Assembly: GCF_012641395.1 (NCBI RefSeq)
Contig: NZ_JABAIH010000004.1
Location: 310,001 to 374,000 of the forward strand
DNA: 64,000 bases
From: Rhizobium sp. P32RR-XVIII
GTDB taxonomy: Bacteria; Pseudomonadota; Alphaproteobacteria; Rhizobiales; Rhizobiaceae
Reading direction: 5' to 3'
Shown here: positions 8,096 to 19,367 of the stretch, piece after piece
How the letters are laid out: each line of letters begins with the position of its first letter
Position numbering within the stretch: position 1 is the first letter of the stretch
Notes under the pieces: model-generated
Told to the model about the DNA's origin: nothing
The model's database searches: none
Seen by the model: the letters and a program-made list of their open reading frames with translations, nothing else
Translations under genes and position numbers: made by a program

Positions 8096-9787
8096 TCAGC
8101 TTGCCGCCTCTTCTATAACCGGGATAACCAAGCCCTCATATTTCACTTCGTTCATCCACTTGACGAGCGTTTGCGGTCGCATCCCGTCGCCATAGCGCTC
8201 GTCGACACCCTTTGGTTTCCAACCGCCCAGGGCTGTCGTCGCGTCATGGGGCACCCCGGCCTCGCGAAGCGCGTCGCGGAAAGTGTGACGTGTCGAATGG
8301 AACGTTAGCCCCTTATCCTTCATCTCCAACTTGGACTTTAGGAAATAGGCGAAGCGTTTCGAAAACAGGTCGGAAACGTGATCCTGGTCGTCGCCCGGAA
8401 GGTCCGCGAACAAGCGCCGGATGCCCGCTTTCTTCAGCCGTGCAACGCGTTGCAACAAGCCGAGCCTAATCAATTCAGGATGAACGGGAATAATGCGCTC
8501 GCTGCCTTCCGTCTTCAGTCCGCGTTCATCTGTCTCCCAGAGCTGGAAGAAATGTGCGCCGTAGCGCTCGACGATGTCCTCGATGTTCAACGTGCCGATC
8601 TCACCCAGACGCATCCCAGAGAAGATCGCAATGATGTAAACCCAGTAGCGGCCAGCTAGCGCGCCTTGCTCCGACCACTCTGGCAGGGCCGCAAGTAGCT
8701 TGTTCATTTGTTCGATGTCGTATGCGCGCCGCTTGCCCTTTTTGGCTTTCTTCGGCGCCATTCCGCTTGCGGGATTGGACGCGATCAGACCCTTGTTGAT
8801 CGCCCAGTTGAAGAACGCCGACTGTGTTTGCGTATAGACCTTCACCGTGCCGGCGGCCAAAAGCTTATCCGTCTTGCGCTCAGCAGCCAGCGCCACGATC
8901 TCGCGCACGGTCGTGCAGTCGTTGTAAGCTGATTTCTTGTGAACGTTGGCGGGCAGACCTGAGAAGAGTTCCTGCACAATGGCGCATTCGGCGCGAGTGA
9001 TCGACGCTAGCGGCTTATCCGGGCCTAGCACTTCTTTCATGGTGCGGAAGGTGATCACATACTTGGCATCGGCCGTATCGCCCAGGTGCGCCCGCATCGG
9101 GTCCGTTTCAAAGCGCTGGATTGCTTCGCCCAGGGTGACGCTCCGGCTAACGGCCGGCGCCTGGGAGATCGAGCTGACGTCCTTAAACAATGGATCATGG
9201 AAACCGTCACCGTGCTTGCCATCCATGCGATCAAGCGACCGCTCCAGGTGTTCGATGTTCGCCCGGCGAAGCAGCTCGACCAACTGCCGTAGCGCATCCG
9301 ATGCCGTGAAGGGCTCTACCGACTTTCCAACCACCGTGTCGGCCGGTGCCGGGATATTCAATTTTTCTGCCTTGATGAGGGATCGTGCTTCGGCAAAGAG
9401 GGCCGCTTCGGCAGACGGGTCGCGGCTTTCAAACCCGCCGATGTCATGTTCGATGTTCTCGCGGATTTCCTCGTCGGCCGGCAGCGCAGTCGCAGATTGC
9501 TCCTGTCTCCAAAACCTGCCCACGACCAAGCGCCGGAGATCGGCTTCCGTCACTTCGTCGGCGACGGTTATTTTTTCGCCTTTCCGCAGCGTCTCGCGTT
9601 GCTTCTGCCATTGGAGATCGAGCTGGACTGCAACCAGACGGGCTTCGCGCTCTGCTGTCTTGCGATCGGAGGTGCCTAAGGCCAGCCAGATTTCCTTTTT
9701 GCCGAGCGCTTCAACTAGGTCGGTAGGCACCCGCCGGCGGACGCTGTAGGTGCCTCCGCGTTGTGTCAATCCGAGAACTTTCGTCAT
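8096..9787 (-). CDS. Tyrosine-type site-specific integrase
   Basis: A 563-residue tyrosine recombinase. The N-terminal arm ('YSVRRRVPTDLVEALG', then the K/R-rich 'DRKTAEREARLVAVQLD') is typical of phage integrases of Rhizobiales; the SAM-like core is about residues 215-340. Catalytic residues are visible: R393 (GMRLGE), H497 and R500 (HSTRH), W523 (GGW) and the nucleophile Y532 (DERYGDG). It lies about 100 bases from the 3' end of tRNA-Ile2 and presumably inserted the prophage there. It is convergent with the tail genes. Confidence 0.95.
   Translation of the reverse strand: MTKVLGLTQRGGTYSVRRRVPTDLVEALGKKEIWLALGTSDRKTAEREARLVAVQLDLQWQKQRETLRKGEKITVADEVTEADLRRLVVGRFWRQEQSATALPADEEIRENIEHDIGGFESRDPSAEAALFAEARSLIKAEKLNIPAPADTVVGKSVEPFTASDALRQLVELLRRANIEHLERSLDRMDGKHGDGFHDPLFKDVSSISQAPAVSRSVTLGEAIQRFETDPMRAHLGDTADAKYVITFRTMKEVLGPDKPLASITRAECAIVQELFSGLPANVHKKSAYNDCTTVREIVALAAERKTDKLLAAGTVKVYTQTQSAFFNWAINKGLIASNPASGMAPKKAKKGKRRAYDIEQMNKLLAALPEWSEQGALAGRYWVYIIAIFSGMRLGEIGTLNIEDIVERYGAHFFQLWETDERGLKTEGSERIIPVHPELIRLGLLQRVARLKKAGIRRLFADLPGDDQDHVSDLFSKRFAYFLKSKLEMKDKGLTFHSTRHTFRDALREAGVPHDATTALGGWKPKGVDERYGDGMRPQTLVKWMNEVKYEGLVIPVIEEAAS
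8440..8455. repeat. Prophage palindrome, copy 4
   Basis: GTGCAACGCGTTGCAA is inside the integrase coding region and matches copy 3 almost exactly. Confidence 0.5.
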
Positions 9788-9865
9788 GCGATTTACCCCG
9801 CTTGCGTAGCATCATTGTGTAGCAGCGCAGGTTTGTAAAGGATTGATTTTGCTTTTAATTCCATA

Positions 9866-9900
9866 TTTGCAACCCCTTAGAGGGGGTTTGGTGGGCCCGG
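9866..9900. other. Candidate attachment region at the tRNA 3' end
   Basis: The segment between the integrase and the tRNA body contains the encoded CCA end (9889-9891), an AACCCC/GGGGTT hairpin (about 9871-9888) and a half copy of the prophage palindrome (TTGCAACCCC). Integration into tRNA 3' ends is standard for this integrase class. The core can only be fixed by finding the matching repeat at the left prophage end, outside this window. Confidence 0.4.
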
Positions 9901-9964
9901 AGGGACTCGAACCCCCAACCAAGCGGTTATGAGCCGCCGGCTCTAACCATTGAGCTACAGGCCC
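9889..9964 (-). tRNA. tRNA-Ile2 (anticodon CAT, lysidine type)
   Basis: The reverse strand folds as a full 76-base cloverleaf: seven-pair acceptor GGGCCTG/CGGGCCC, D stem GCTC/GAGC, anticodon loop CTCATAA with CAT, T stem GGGGG/CCCTC with loop TTCGAGT, and encoded CCA. The GGTTAGAGC and CTCATAA..CGCTTGGT segments match the known E. coli ileX-type tRNA rather than initiator Met, which has an unpaired first position and GGG/CCC anticodon stem. CAT would be changed to read AUA after lysidine modification. Some pipelines label it tRNA-Met. Confidence 0.88.
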
Positions 9965-10118
9965 GTGCGTGGCTTGGCCGCGCCGGCAGCGGGGCAATGG
10001 TCCCCCGGTGCGGTTTCGCTCTAACGCAATTCGAATGCAGCGACAAGACGTTGCCGCAATAGCTTCACAATCAATCGGCAAAGAGCTAACCGGGGTCGCG
10101 ACAACCAAGGAGTGAAAC

Positions 10119-10862
10119 ATGGCGCTGCGGACTATTAGAAACCTGGCTTTCGGCATGCTGATCGGTGTGCCGGCCGTCCTGCCGATGACAGCGGCGGCTG
10201 CCGATGATTCGAGGCCGCGTGAGGCGGTGGTCATGGTCTCGGGCGAGGGGCAGTCGGCGGTAGCGCCCGATATGGCCGTCCTCAGCCTTGCGGTCGTCAA
10301 GCAGGCGAAGACGGCCCGCGAGGCGCTCGACGAGAACAACAAGGCGATGGCCGCCGTTCTGGCGGCGCTGAAGAAAGAGGGGATCGCCGACAGGGATCTG
10401 CAGACTTCGGGCTTCTCCGTGCAGCCGCAATACAATTATCCGCAGAGCAACGACGGCCAGCCGAAGCCGCCGGAGCTCATCGGCTATCAGGTCTCAAACG
10501 GGCTGACGGTGCGCGTGCGCGATCTCGGCGAGCTGGGCGGCTTGATCGACCAGGCGGTGACACTCGGCGTCAATCAGGGCGGCGATATCCAGTTCACCAA
10601 CGACAAGCCGGAGGCGGCCATGGAAGCGGCGCGCAAGGATGCCGTCGCAGCTGCGATGAAGAAGGCAAAGACGCTGACGGAGGCCGCCGGCGTGAAATTG
10701 GGCCGCGTCATCGAGATCAGCGAGAGCGGCGTTCGGCCGATGCCGCAACCGGCCTATCGCGCAACGATGGCGAAGGAGGCGGCTGATGCTTCCGTGCCGA
10801 TTCAGGGTGGCGAAAACACCTATCATGTCACGGTCAACCTGACCTTCGCGCTCGAGCAGTAG
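10119..10862 (+). CDS. SIMPL-domain (DUF541) periplasmic protein
   Basis: A 247-residue protein with a signal peptide (about residues 1-28, ending ..MTAAAADD) and one SIMPL/DUF541 domain: 'VMVSGEGQSAVAPDMAVLSLAV' at the start, 'LQTSGFSVQPQYNYPQ', 'GYQVSNGLTVRVRDL', and the terminal 'TYHVTVNLTFALEQ'. DUF541 proteins are exported and oligomeric; some are linked to oxidative stress, but the function here is unknown. The ATG has an AAGGAG ribosome site, and a terminator hairpin follows. It is the first chromosomal gene after the tRNA. Confidence 0.9.
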   Translation: MALRTIRNLAFGMLIGVPAVLPMTAAAADDSRPREAVVMVSGEGQSAVAPDMAVLSLAVVKQAKTAREALDENNKAMAAVLAALKKEGIADRDLQTSGFSVQPQYNYPQSNDGQPKPPELIGYQVSNGLTVRVRDLGELGGLIDQAVTLGVNQGGDIQFTNDKPEAAMEAARKDAVAAAMKKAKTLTEAAGVKLGRVIEISESGVRPMPQPAYRATMAKEAADASVPIQGGENTYHVTVNLTFALEQ

Positions 10863-10890
10863 GGCCTAGGGCCTTTCAAACTCCGGGAAA

Positions 10891-10933
10891 AAGCCGTTGA
10901 TGTTCTTCAGGAATATCAACGGCTTATTTATTT
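10891..10933 (+). terminator. Rho-independent terminator after the SIMPL gene
   Basis: An 11-pair stem AAGCCGTTGAT/ATCAACGGCTT with a 13-base loop is followed by ATTTATTT. Confidence 0.75.
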
Positions 10934-11097
10934 GGAAACGCATCTCAACGGCGCGGCGGGCATAAATCGCTTTATCACGCGAGTGTTACACTATAAAAAG
11001 AATCGTGTTATCGGTTCCGGAGGAGCCCCGAGTTCCGAGTTCTGATTCGATCCGGCCGATAAGGAGGAACTGGCTTAATCCTAGAGAGGAGACAGAC

Positions 11098-11481
11098 ATG
11101 ACGAATGCCTTGCCGCCACTTCACAACGGACACGCGCCGATCACCCTTCAGGAACTCTTCCGCGAAGCCCTCTATGCTTTCGAAGAATGGGATACGGAAC
11201 TCACAGAACCAATCGTCACCTTCGAAGGGCGGGTCGTTCCGATCAGCCTCGTCTTCGAAGCCATGCGCGAGTGCGACGACATCGTGCCGAACAACATTGT
11301 CGGCGCCGTTACCGAAAGACTGACAAAGCCGTGGGAAGGCGAGGGGCCGCTCGACCAGATGAGCTTCTCGACGGCCGCCCGCGTCATGCGCGTCTTGGTC
11401 CGCAAACGCCTTCTTGCCAACGGCACGGCCGATGTCGTGGCCGTTCCCACCCGCCCGGCGGAGCACAAGCCGTCCGAATGA
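11098..11481 (+). CDS. Conserved hypothetical protein
   Basis: A 127-residue, mainly helical soluble protein without signal peptide or membrane segment ('LQELFREALYAFEEWDTELTEP', 'VFEAMRECDDIVPNNIVGAVTERL', 'AARVMRVLVRKRLLANG'). No known family is recognised. The ATG at 11098 has a GAGGAGAC ribosome site; an in-frame start at 11005 exists but the extra 31 residues look non-coding. It has an unusually long leader, with a second AAGGAGG motif about 40 bases upstream that serves no visible start. Confidence 0.7.
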   Translation: MTNALPPLHNGHAPITLQELFREALYAFEEWDTELTEPIVTFEGRVVPISLVFEAMRECDDIVPNNIVGAVTERLTKPWEGEGPLDQMSFSTAARVMRVLVRKRLLANGTADVVAVPTRPAEHKPSE

Positions 11482-11578
11482 GGCCGCGAGGGATCGCGGT
11501 GATCCGCGATCCCTCTGCTTTTGAAGGGAACCGCTCTCACTTCCAATCGTTGAAGTCAGAACGAAGGATGTGAGCATC

Positions 11579-11980
11579 ATGCTTAAATCAATCATACGCG
11601 AAATCATCGGGCCGGCGCCGCAGGCGTCCACGTCCCCGGACTGTCTCAAACCATTCATCGGCCGGAAACGTGTTCTCATCATTTTTGCGGATGCAGATGA
11701 TGACCGTGCGACGGTGCAGGACGAGTCGCTGCGCCGTGCGCGTTTTTCGCTCATCGAGAATGATATAGAGGTGCTGAATGTCGCCGGCGGTGGGGTGTTC
11801 CCCACTTTCGAGGGATCAGAGGACCTCGACGCCGATGAAATCCGCGACGATCTCCAGGGACCGCGGCCCGGCGAATTCGGCCTTCTCCTGCTCGACTGTG
11901 ACGGCACGGTGTTGCTGCGCTCGAATGAGCCCATGTCGCCGGAGGATATCATCGGTTCGCTGTCATCGGTGCCGCACTAA
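11579..11980 (+). CDS. DUF4174 domain-containing protein
   Basis: A 133-residue protein with the DUF4174 thioredoxin-like pattern: 'GRKRVLIIFADADDDRATVQDESLRRAR' in the middle, a strand-rich 'NDIEVLNVAGGGVFP', and the terminal 'FGLLLLDCDGTVLLRSNEPMSPEDIIGSL'. The last part is the family's hallmark (a strand with D.DG.....). No catalytic CxxC is present. Role unknown. The ATG at 11579 is about ten bases from AAGGA; a GTG at 11570 is in frame but too close to that site. Confidence 0.8.
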   Translation: MLKSIIREIIGPAPQASTSPDCLKPFIGRKRVLIIFADADDDRATVQDESLRRARFSLIENDIEVLNVAGGGVFPTFEGSEDLDADEIRDDLQGPRPGEFGLLLLDCDGTVLLRSNEPMSPEDIIGSLSSVPH

Positions 11981-12068
11981 GCTGTCGAAATCTCCAGACG
12001 TTGCTTTACTTTTCGCTGCCGCTTGCGGATGCTCTCCGCCGGTTCGATGTGGCAGAGGAGTAGGGCCT

Positions 12069-12557
12069 ATGACTGTTGAGGACGATCTCAGCCGGATTGC
12101 GGAGCAGGAACAGGTATTGAGCTTTGATGCCTTCGACCTCACGACAGCCTGGCAGCTTGGCAAGCTGCTGCAGGAACTCGCGACGGAACGCGGGCTTGGC
12201 GTGGCGATAGACGTTTCGCTGCATTCGATGCCGGTCTTTTACGCGGCGCTGCCGGGTGTTACGCCCGACAACGTCCAATGGGTGCGGCGCAAGCGCAACG
12301 TGGTGTTCCGCTATTCAAAGAGCAGTTACGCCTGCGGCCTTAAGCTGCAGAAAGACGGTAAGACCGTCGAAGACAACGGGCTTTCGAGCGCCGATTATGC
12401 GGCGCATGGCGGTAGCTTTCCGATCAATGTCAAGGGAACCGGCTGCATCGGCGCGGTTACGGTCTCGGGCCTGCCGCAGCGCGACGACCACAATCTCGTC
12501 GTCGAGGCGCTGTCGCTGATGCTGGCGAAAGATCTGGATTCCCTGCGGCTGGCGTGA
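12069..12557 (+). CDS. UPF0303 / heme-degrading-domain family protein
   Basis: A 162-residue protein of the UPF0303 group within the HbpS/GlcG-like fold: 'TVEDDLSRIAEQEQVLSFDAFD', 'ELATERGLGVAIDVSL', 'VRRKRNVVFRYSKSSY', 'GLSSADYAAHGGSFPINVKG' and 'GCIGAVTVSGLPQRDDHNLVVEAL'. The 'AHGGSFPI' and 'AVTVSGL' motifs are conserved in the family. Actual heme breakdown is not shown for most members. The ATG at 12069 begins the conserved region. The next gene converges on it, 36 bases away, without an obvious terminator. Confidence 0.85.
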   Translation: MTVEDDLSRIAEQEQVLSFDAFDLTTAWQLGKLLQELATERGLGVAIDVSLHSMPVFYAALPGVTPDNVQWVRRKRNVVFRYSKSSYACGLKLQKDGKTVEDNGLSSADYAAHGGSFPINVKGTGCIGAVTVSGLPQRDDHNLVVEALSLMLAKDLDSLRLA

Positions 12558-12593
12558 AAGCGGCCATCGGGCCACGCGCCAGCAGTCGCCCAC

Positions 12594-13853
12594 TCAAATC
12601 TTCCCTTTTGCCTCGATAATGCCTTTGGTGACGCTGCCCGTCGCCGGAAAGAGCGGGATCAGGCAGGCCTGCAGGGCGTGGTAGATATCGCCCTTGCCGG
12701 GGAAGAGGCTATGCGAGGGGACGAGATCTTCCGTCAGTTCCTCGTGCCAGCCGCCGTTCTTGTGGTCGATGAAGGCGCGCTCGATGACATTCCAGATCGT
12801 GCGATAGCTTTGCTCGTGGAAGTCGCTCGGCAGGTGCTCGTTCAGGAAGTGGGCAGCGGCTGCACCCTCACAGGCCGGCCACCAGAGCTTGTTGCGCTTC
12901 GCCGGCTTGTCGTCCCAATCGAGCGTGTAGAAGAAACCGCCCTTGCCGTTGTCCCAGCCGAGCGCCATCGATTGCGAGAAGAGGCCCTTGGCGGCATCCG
13001 GCATCCAGTCGTGCTTCTTGCCGCCGAGTGCCCAGAGCTGCAGGATAAGGCGTGCCCATTCCAGCCAGTGGCCTGGCGTGGTACCGGCCGGGCGGAACAT
13101 CTCGTTCGGATGGTAGTAGCTTTTGTCGAGCCCCCAATCTGCGCTGAAATGCTCAGCGACGCGCCAGCCGACGGAACCGGCCGACCTGCGGATGACGAGA
13201 TCGGCGATGCTTTCGGCCTTGGCGAGATAATCTCTGTCGCCGGTGGCTTCGAAAGCGGCCATCAGCGCTTCGGTGAGATGCATGTTGGAGTTCTGGCCGC
13301 GATAGCGACCGCCGTCGAGCGGCTGCCAGTCGGCGGTGAACTCCTCAGCGATGGCGCCGTGCTTCGGCTCCCAGAACCTGGTGTTGAGGACTTCGGTAAT
13401 ATCGGCCAGCATGGCGTCGGCCAGCGGATGGCCGATGGTTTTCGCGGAGGAGGCGGCAAGCAAGACGAAAGCATGGCCATAGCCCTGCTTGGTGGAATCG
13501 ACAGCGCCATCATTGTTCAGCGACCAGAAATAGCCGCCGTTTTTCGTGTCGCGGTGATGGTTCCAAAGGTAATCCATGCCGTGATCGACGACATCGCTCG
13601 CGCCGGGGCGGCCGAGAAGAGTGCCGATCGAGAAGCAGTGGACCGCGCGCGATGCAATGTGAATGCCGCGAACCTGCCCGTCGGCGTCGAGCGGCTGGCC
13701 GTGATCGTCGAGATCGTAGAAGCCGCCCTTCGGATTGATCGAATTGTGCTGGAAGAAATCGAAGAGGCCGTTTGCCTGGGCGAGAAGCCAGTTGCGATGA
13801 TAGGCGCGGATGCTCCAATGACCAATGCCGGCGTCGCCAGTTACAGATGTCAT
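12594..13853 (-). CDS. AGE-family sugar epimerase/isomerase (mannose isomerase-like)
   Basis: A 419-residue (alpha/alpha)6-barrel enzyme of the N-acylglucosamine 2-epimerase family. Visible motifs include 'GGFYDLDDHGQPLD', 'HIASRAVHCFSIG', 'HGMDYLWNHHRDTKNGGYFW', 'NSNMHLTEALMAAFEATGD', 'PGHWLEWARLILQL' and 'KNGGWHEELTED'. Agrobacterium D-mannose isomerase and YihS are close relatives in pattern, so mannose-fructose interconversion is the best guess. The ATG at 13853 follows GGAGGAATGAC; an in-frame TTG upstream at 13877 would include that ribosome site and is rejected. It is divergent from metH. Confidence 0.88.
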   Translation of the reverse strand: MTSVTGDAGIGHWSIRAYHRNWLLAQANGLFDFFQHNSINPKGGFYDLDDHGQPLDADGQVRGIHIASRAVHCFSIGTLLGRPGASDVVDHGMDYLWNHHRDTKNGGYFWSLNNDGAVDSTKQGYGHAFVLLAASSAKTIGHPLADAMLADITEVLNTRFWEPKHGAIAEEFTADWQPLDGGRYRGQNSNMHLTEALMAAFEATGDRDYLAKAESIADLVIRRSAGSVGWRVAEHFSADWGLDKSYYHPNEMFRPAGTTPGHWLEWARLILQLWALGGKKHDWMPDAAKGLFSQSMALGWDNGKGGFFYTLDWDDKPAKRNKLWWPACEGAAAAHFLNEHLPSDFHEQSYRTIWNVIERAFIDHKNGGWHEELTEDLVPSHSLFPGKGDIYHALQACLIPLFPATGSVTKGIIEAKGKI

Positions 13854-13960
13854 GTCATTCCTCCGATTTCGTAACAACGACTTGCGAAAGAGCCTATATA
13901 GGCCGAGCCCGAGTCTGTCACCCCGCCTCGCGAACCATCACAAAGTCAAAGCATATATTG

Positions 13961-13980
13961 ACATAAACATATCTTTATGT
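13961..13980. promoter_or_regulatory. SahR-type operator upstream of metH
   Basis: ACATAAACATATCTTTATGT is a 20-base palindrome with a single mismatched pair, 45 bases before the metH start. Its core ATAAA(C/G)ATATCTTTAT recurs upstream of the ArsR-methyltransferase gene at 54593-54612. A TTGACA hexamer (13958-13963) overlaps its left arm, so binding would block the promoter. Confidence 0.65.
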
Positions 13981-14024
13981 GATTGGTCGCTCTGGCCTTT
14001 AAACGACTGTCAAGGAGTCCGCCC

Positions 14025-17798
<3,774 letters not shown>

Positions 17799-17830
17799 TC
17801 GTCGACGGCCAGTTCAGAGATTGAATCAAG

Positions 17831-17870
17831 AAGGGCGGAAAGTGCTTCACTTTCCGCCCTTATGCTTTTG
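17831..17870 (+). terminator. Terminator after metH
   Basis: A 14-pair perfect stem AAGGGCGGAAAGTG/CACTTTCCGCCCTT with a three-base loop, followed by ATGCTTTTG. Confidence 0.8.
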
Positions 17871-17934
17871 CGGCAACTGGATTTTCCGCAACTGAGTATC
17901 ATGGTGGCTGATCTGGCAAAGGCGATATTCCTAT

Positions 17935-17957
17935 GCTAACATAGCTAAGTTAGCTAA
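17935..17957. promoter_or_regulatory. Operator repeats before the Phd/VapC module
   Basis: Overlapping short repeats GCTAAC, GCTAAGTTAGC and TTAGCTAA lie 11-33 bases before the antitoxin start. Tandem small palindromes at this position are the usual autoregulatory site of type II antitoxins. Confidence 0.55.
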
Positions 17958-17967
17958 CGAGGTGGCC

Positions 17968-18201
17968 ATGAAAGTGACGGTTCACGCAGCCAAGACAAAT
18001 CTCTCGAAACTGATCGACGCTGCGCTTTCAGGTGAGGAGGTTGTCATTGCCAAGGGGCAGAAGCCCGTCGTCAAGCTTACACCCATCCCGCAGAATTCCT
18101 TCACGATCGGAATTCTGAAGGGGCAGGTCGGCGGGAGCGCGCCCGACTTCTTCGAGCCGATGGATGAGGACGATCTGGCGAACTGGGAAGGCGCGAATTG
18201 A
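17968..18201 (+). CDS. Type II antitoxin, Phd/YefM family
   Basis: A 77-residue protein beginning MKVTVHAAKTNLSKLIDAAL, the classic Phd/YefM DNA-binding N-terminus, followed by 'GEEVVIAKGQKPVVKLTPI' and an acidic C-terminal tail ('DFFEPMDEDDLANWEG') that would wrap the toxin. It should neutralise the PIN toxin encoded next and repress its own operon through the TAGC-rich repeats upstream. The ATG at 17968 has a CGAGGTGG site; the GTG at 17962 is part of that site. Its stop overlaps the toxin start (TTGA). Confidence 0.9.
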   Translation: MKVTVHAAKTNLSKLIDAALSGEEVVIAKGQKPVVKLTPIPQNSFTIGILKGQVGGSAPDFFEPMDEDDLANWEGAN

Positions 18202-18599
18202 ACGCGGTTCTGCTCGACACGCACGCGTGGGCATGGTCCCTGACGGCCGACTCGCGGTTGACGGCGAGGGCCGTCACTGTGATCCAGCAAGCGGATGCCG
18301 TTCTGGTCAGCCCCATTTCATTGTTCGAGATCGGCCAGAAGGTGCGGCTTGGCAAATGGCCCGAGATGCAGCCATACATTCATGGCCTGGCGGAGCTGCT
18401 TGAGCGGCAGGGCGGACGAACCGTTGCATTGACGCCAGACGTTTGCCTGAAGGCATCAACGATGGACTGGGCGCATCGTGATCCTTTCGACCGGCTGATT
18501 GCCGCCACGGCCATGGCGAACGGACTTCCGCTGATTTCGGCGGACACGGTTTTCGACGGGCTTTCCACCGATCAACGCTGGATTGCCCGGCTCTGGTAG
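18198..18599 (+). CDS. Type II toxin, PIN-domain ribonuclease (VapC-like)
   Basis: A 133-residue PIN-domain protein. The acidic metal-binding residues are visible: D7 in 'AVLLDTHAW', E44 in 'SLFEIGQKV', and D95/D98 in 'HRDPFDRLIAATA'. VapC-type toxins cleave RNA, often tRNA. It starts with TTG overlapping the antitoxin stop (TTGA), preceded by GGAAGG, so translation is coupled. The 3' end is three bases from the end of the convergent GntR gene and no terminator lies between them, so antisense read-through is likely. Confidence 0.9.
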   Translation: MNAVLLDTHAWAWSLTADSRLTARAVTVIQQADAVLVSPISLFEIGQKVRLGKWPEMQPYIHGLAELLERQGGRTVALTPDVCLKASTMDWAHRDPFDRLIAATAMANGLPLISADTVFDGLSTDQRWIARLW

Positions 18600-18602
18600 C
18601 CG

Positions 18603-19367
18603 TCAACTGGCCCCGATAGTAAGCTCAGCCACGAAATCATAGGCGTCGCCGCGGTAGAGCGAGCGGGTGAATTCGATCGCCCGGCCGGAGCCGACATAGG
18701 AGATACGCTCGATCGAAAGGCCGGCGGCCCCGACAGGAACGCCGAGGAGATGCGCGTCTGCCTCCTTCATGTTCGTGGCGGAGATGCGTTGCACGGCGCG
18801 CACCGGGCGGACGCCGCGACGTTCGAGTTCGGCATAGAGCGACGTTGTCACCACGGATGGATCAGGCAGGAATTCGCCGGAGACGCTCGCATGCTCGATC
18901 GCCAGCGGCTGATCGTCGGCGATGCGAAGGCGCGAGAGACGCGAGACCTTGATGTCGGTGGCGAGGCCGAGAATCATCATTTCGTCGGGCGAGGGGGTAT
19001 GGATGCCCTTATGCAGCCATTCGGAACGCGCCGTCATGCCGCGCCGGGCCATGTCCTCGGTGAAGGACGTGAGCTGCGAAAGCCGCTGTTCGACCTTCGA
19101 AACCGGCTTGGCCACGAAGGTGCCGGAGCCGTGGCGACGGACCAGCAGGCCATCGGCGACAAGATCGTCGATCGCCTTGCGAACCGTGACGCGGCTCACG
19201 GCGGCGAATTCTGCGATATCGCGTTCCGGCGGCAGGGCGTCGCCGTGGCCGAGGGCGCCGGTGCGCATGGCGTCTTCCAGAGTGCGGCGCAGCTTTACAT
19301 AGAGAGGGCCGGTCCCGCCGGCCTGCAGGCGCTCGGGCGACAGGATGGTCGCGAGGTCGTCGGTCAT
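18603..19367 (-). CDS. GntR-family (HutC/UTRA) repressor of the amino-sugar locus
   Basis: A 254-residue regulator: an N-terminal winged helix ('YVKLRRTLEDAMRTGALGHGDALPPERDIAEF', 'SRVTVRKAIDDLVADGLLVRRHGSGTFV') and a C-terminal UTRA effector domain ('MMILGLATDIKVSRLSRLRIADDQPLAIEHASV'). The start overlaps the stop of the upstream sugar kinase by four bases, so they form one operon. UTRA repressors of this type (NagR/NagQ-like) sense phosphorylated amino sugars. The likely targets are the repeats in the 20249-20761 gap between the kinase and the ABC operon. Confidence 0.9.
   Translation of the reverse strand: MTDDLATILSPERLQAGGTGPLYVKLRRTLEDAMRTGALGHGDALPPERDIAEFAAVSRVTVRKAIDDLVADGLLVRRHGSGTFVAKPVSKVEQRLSQLTSFTEDMARRGMTARSEWLHKGIHTPSPDEMMILGLATDIKVSRLSRLRIADDQPLAIEHASVSGEFLPDPSVVTTSLYAELERRGVRPVRAVQRISATNMKEADAHLLGVPVGAAGLSIERISYVGSGRAIEFTRSLYRGDAYDFVAELTIGAS

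Larger units (their letters stand above)
1..9888. mobile_element. Right end of a prophage (remnant or rearranged), left end outside the window
   Basis: Phage genes run from an HNH endonuclease through head-tail joining proteins, large terminase, tape measure and gpM-like tail protein to a tyrosine integrase ending just before a tRNA gene; everything after the tRNA is ordinary chromosome. The tRNA 3' end faces the integrase, the usual arrangement for integration into a tRNA. No portal, capsid protease, major capsid or tail tube gene is visible here. They may lie left of the window or be lost. The precise left boundary cannot be seen. Confidence 0.85.

Noticed and set aside
9889..9964. Initiator tRNA-fMet reading of the CAT tRNA
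   Set aside because: The first acceptor pair is a normal G-C and the anticodon stem lacks the GGG/CCC set of initiators; the body matches Ile2 tRNAs better.
12678..13874. Forward open frame of 398 codons
   Set aside because: It mirrors the AGE-family enzyme gene on the other strand, which has clear motifs and a ribosome site.
13961..14024. SAM or cobalamin riboswitch before metH
   Set aside because: The leader is too short for either class and no conserved riboswitch core was seen; a protein operator explains the palindrome.
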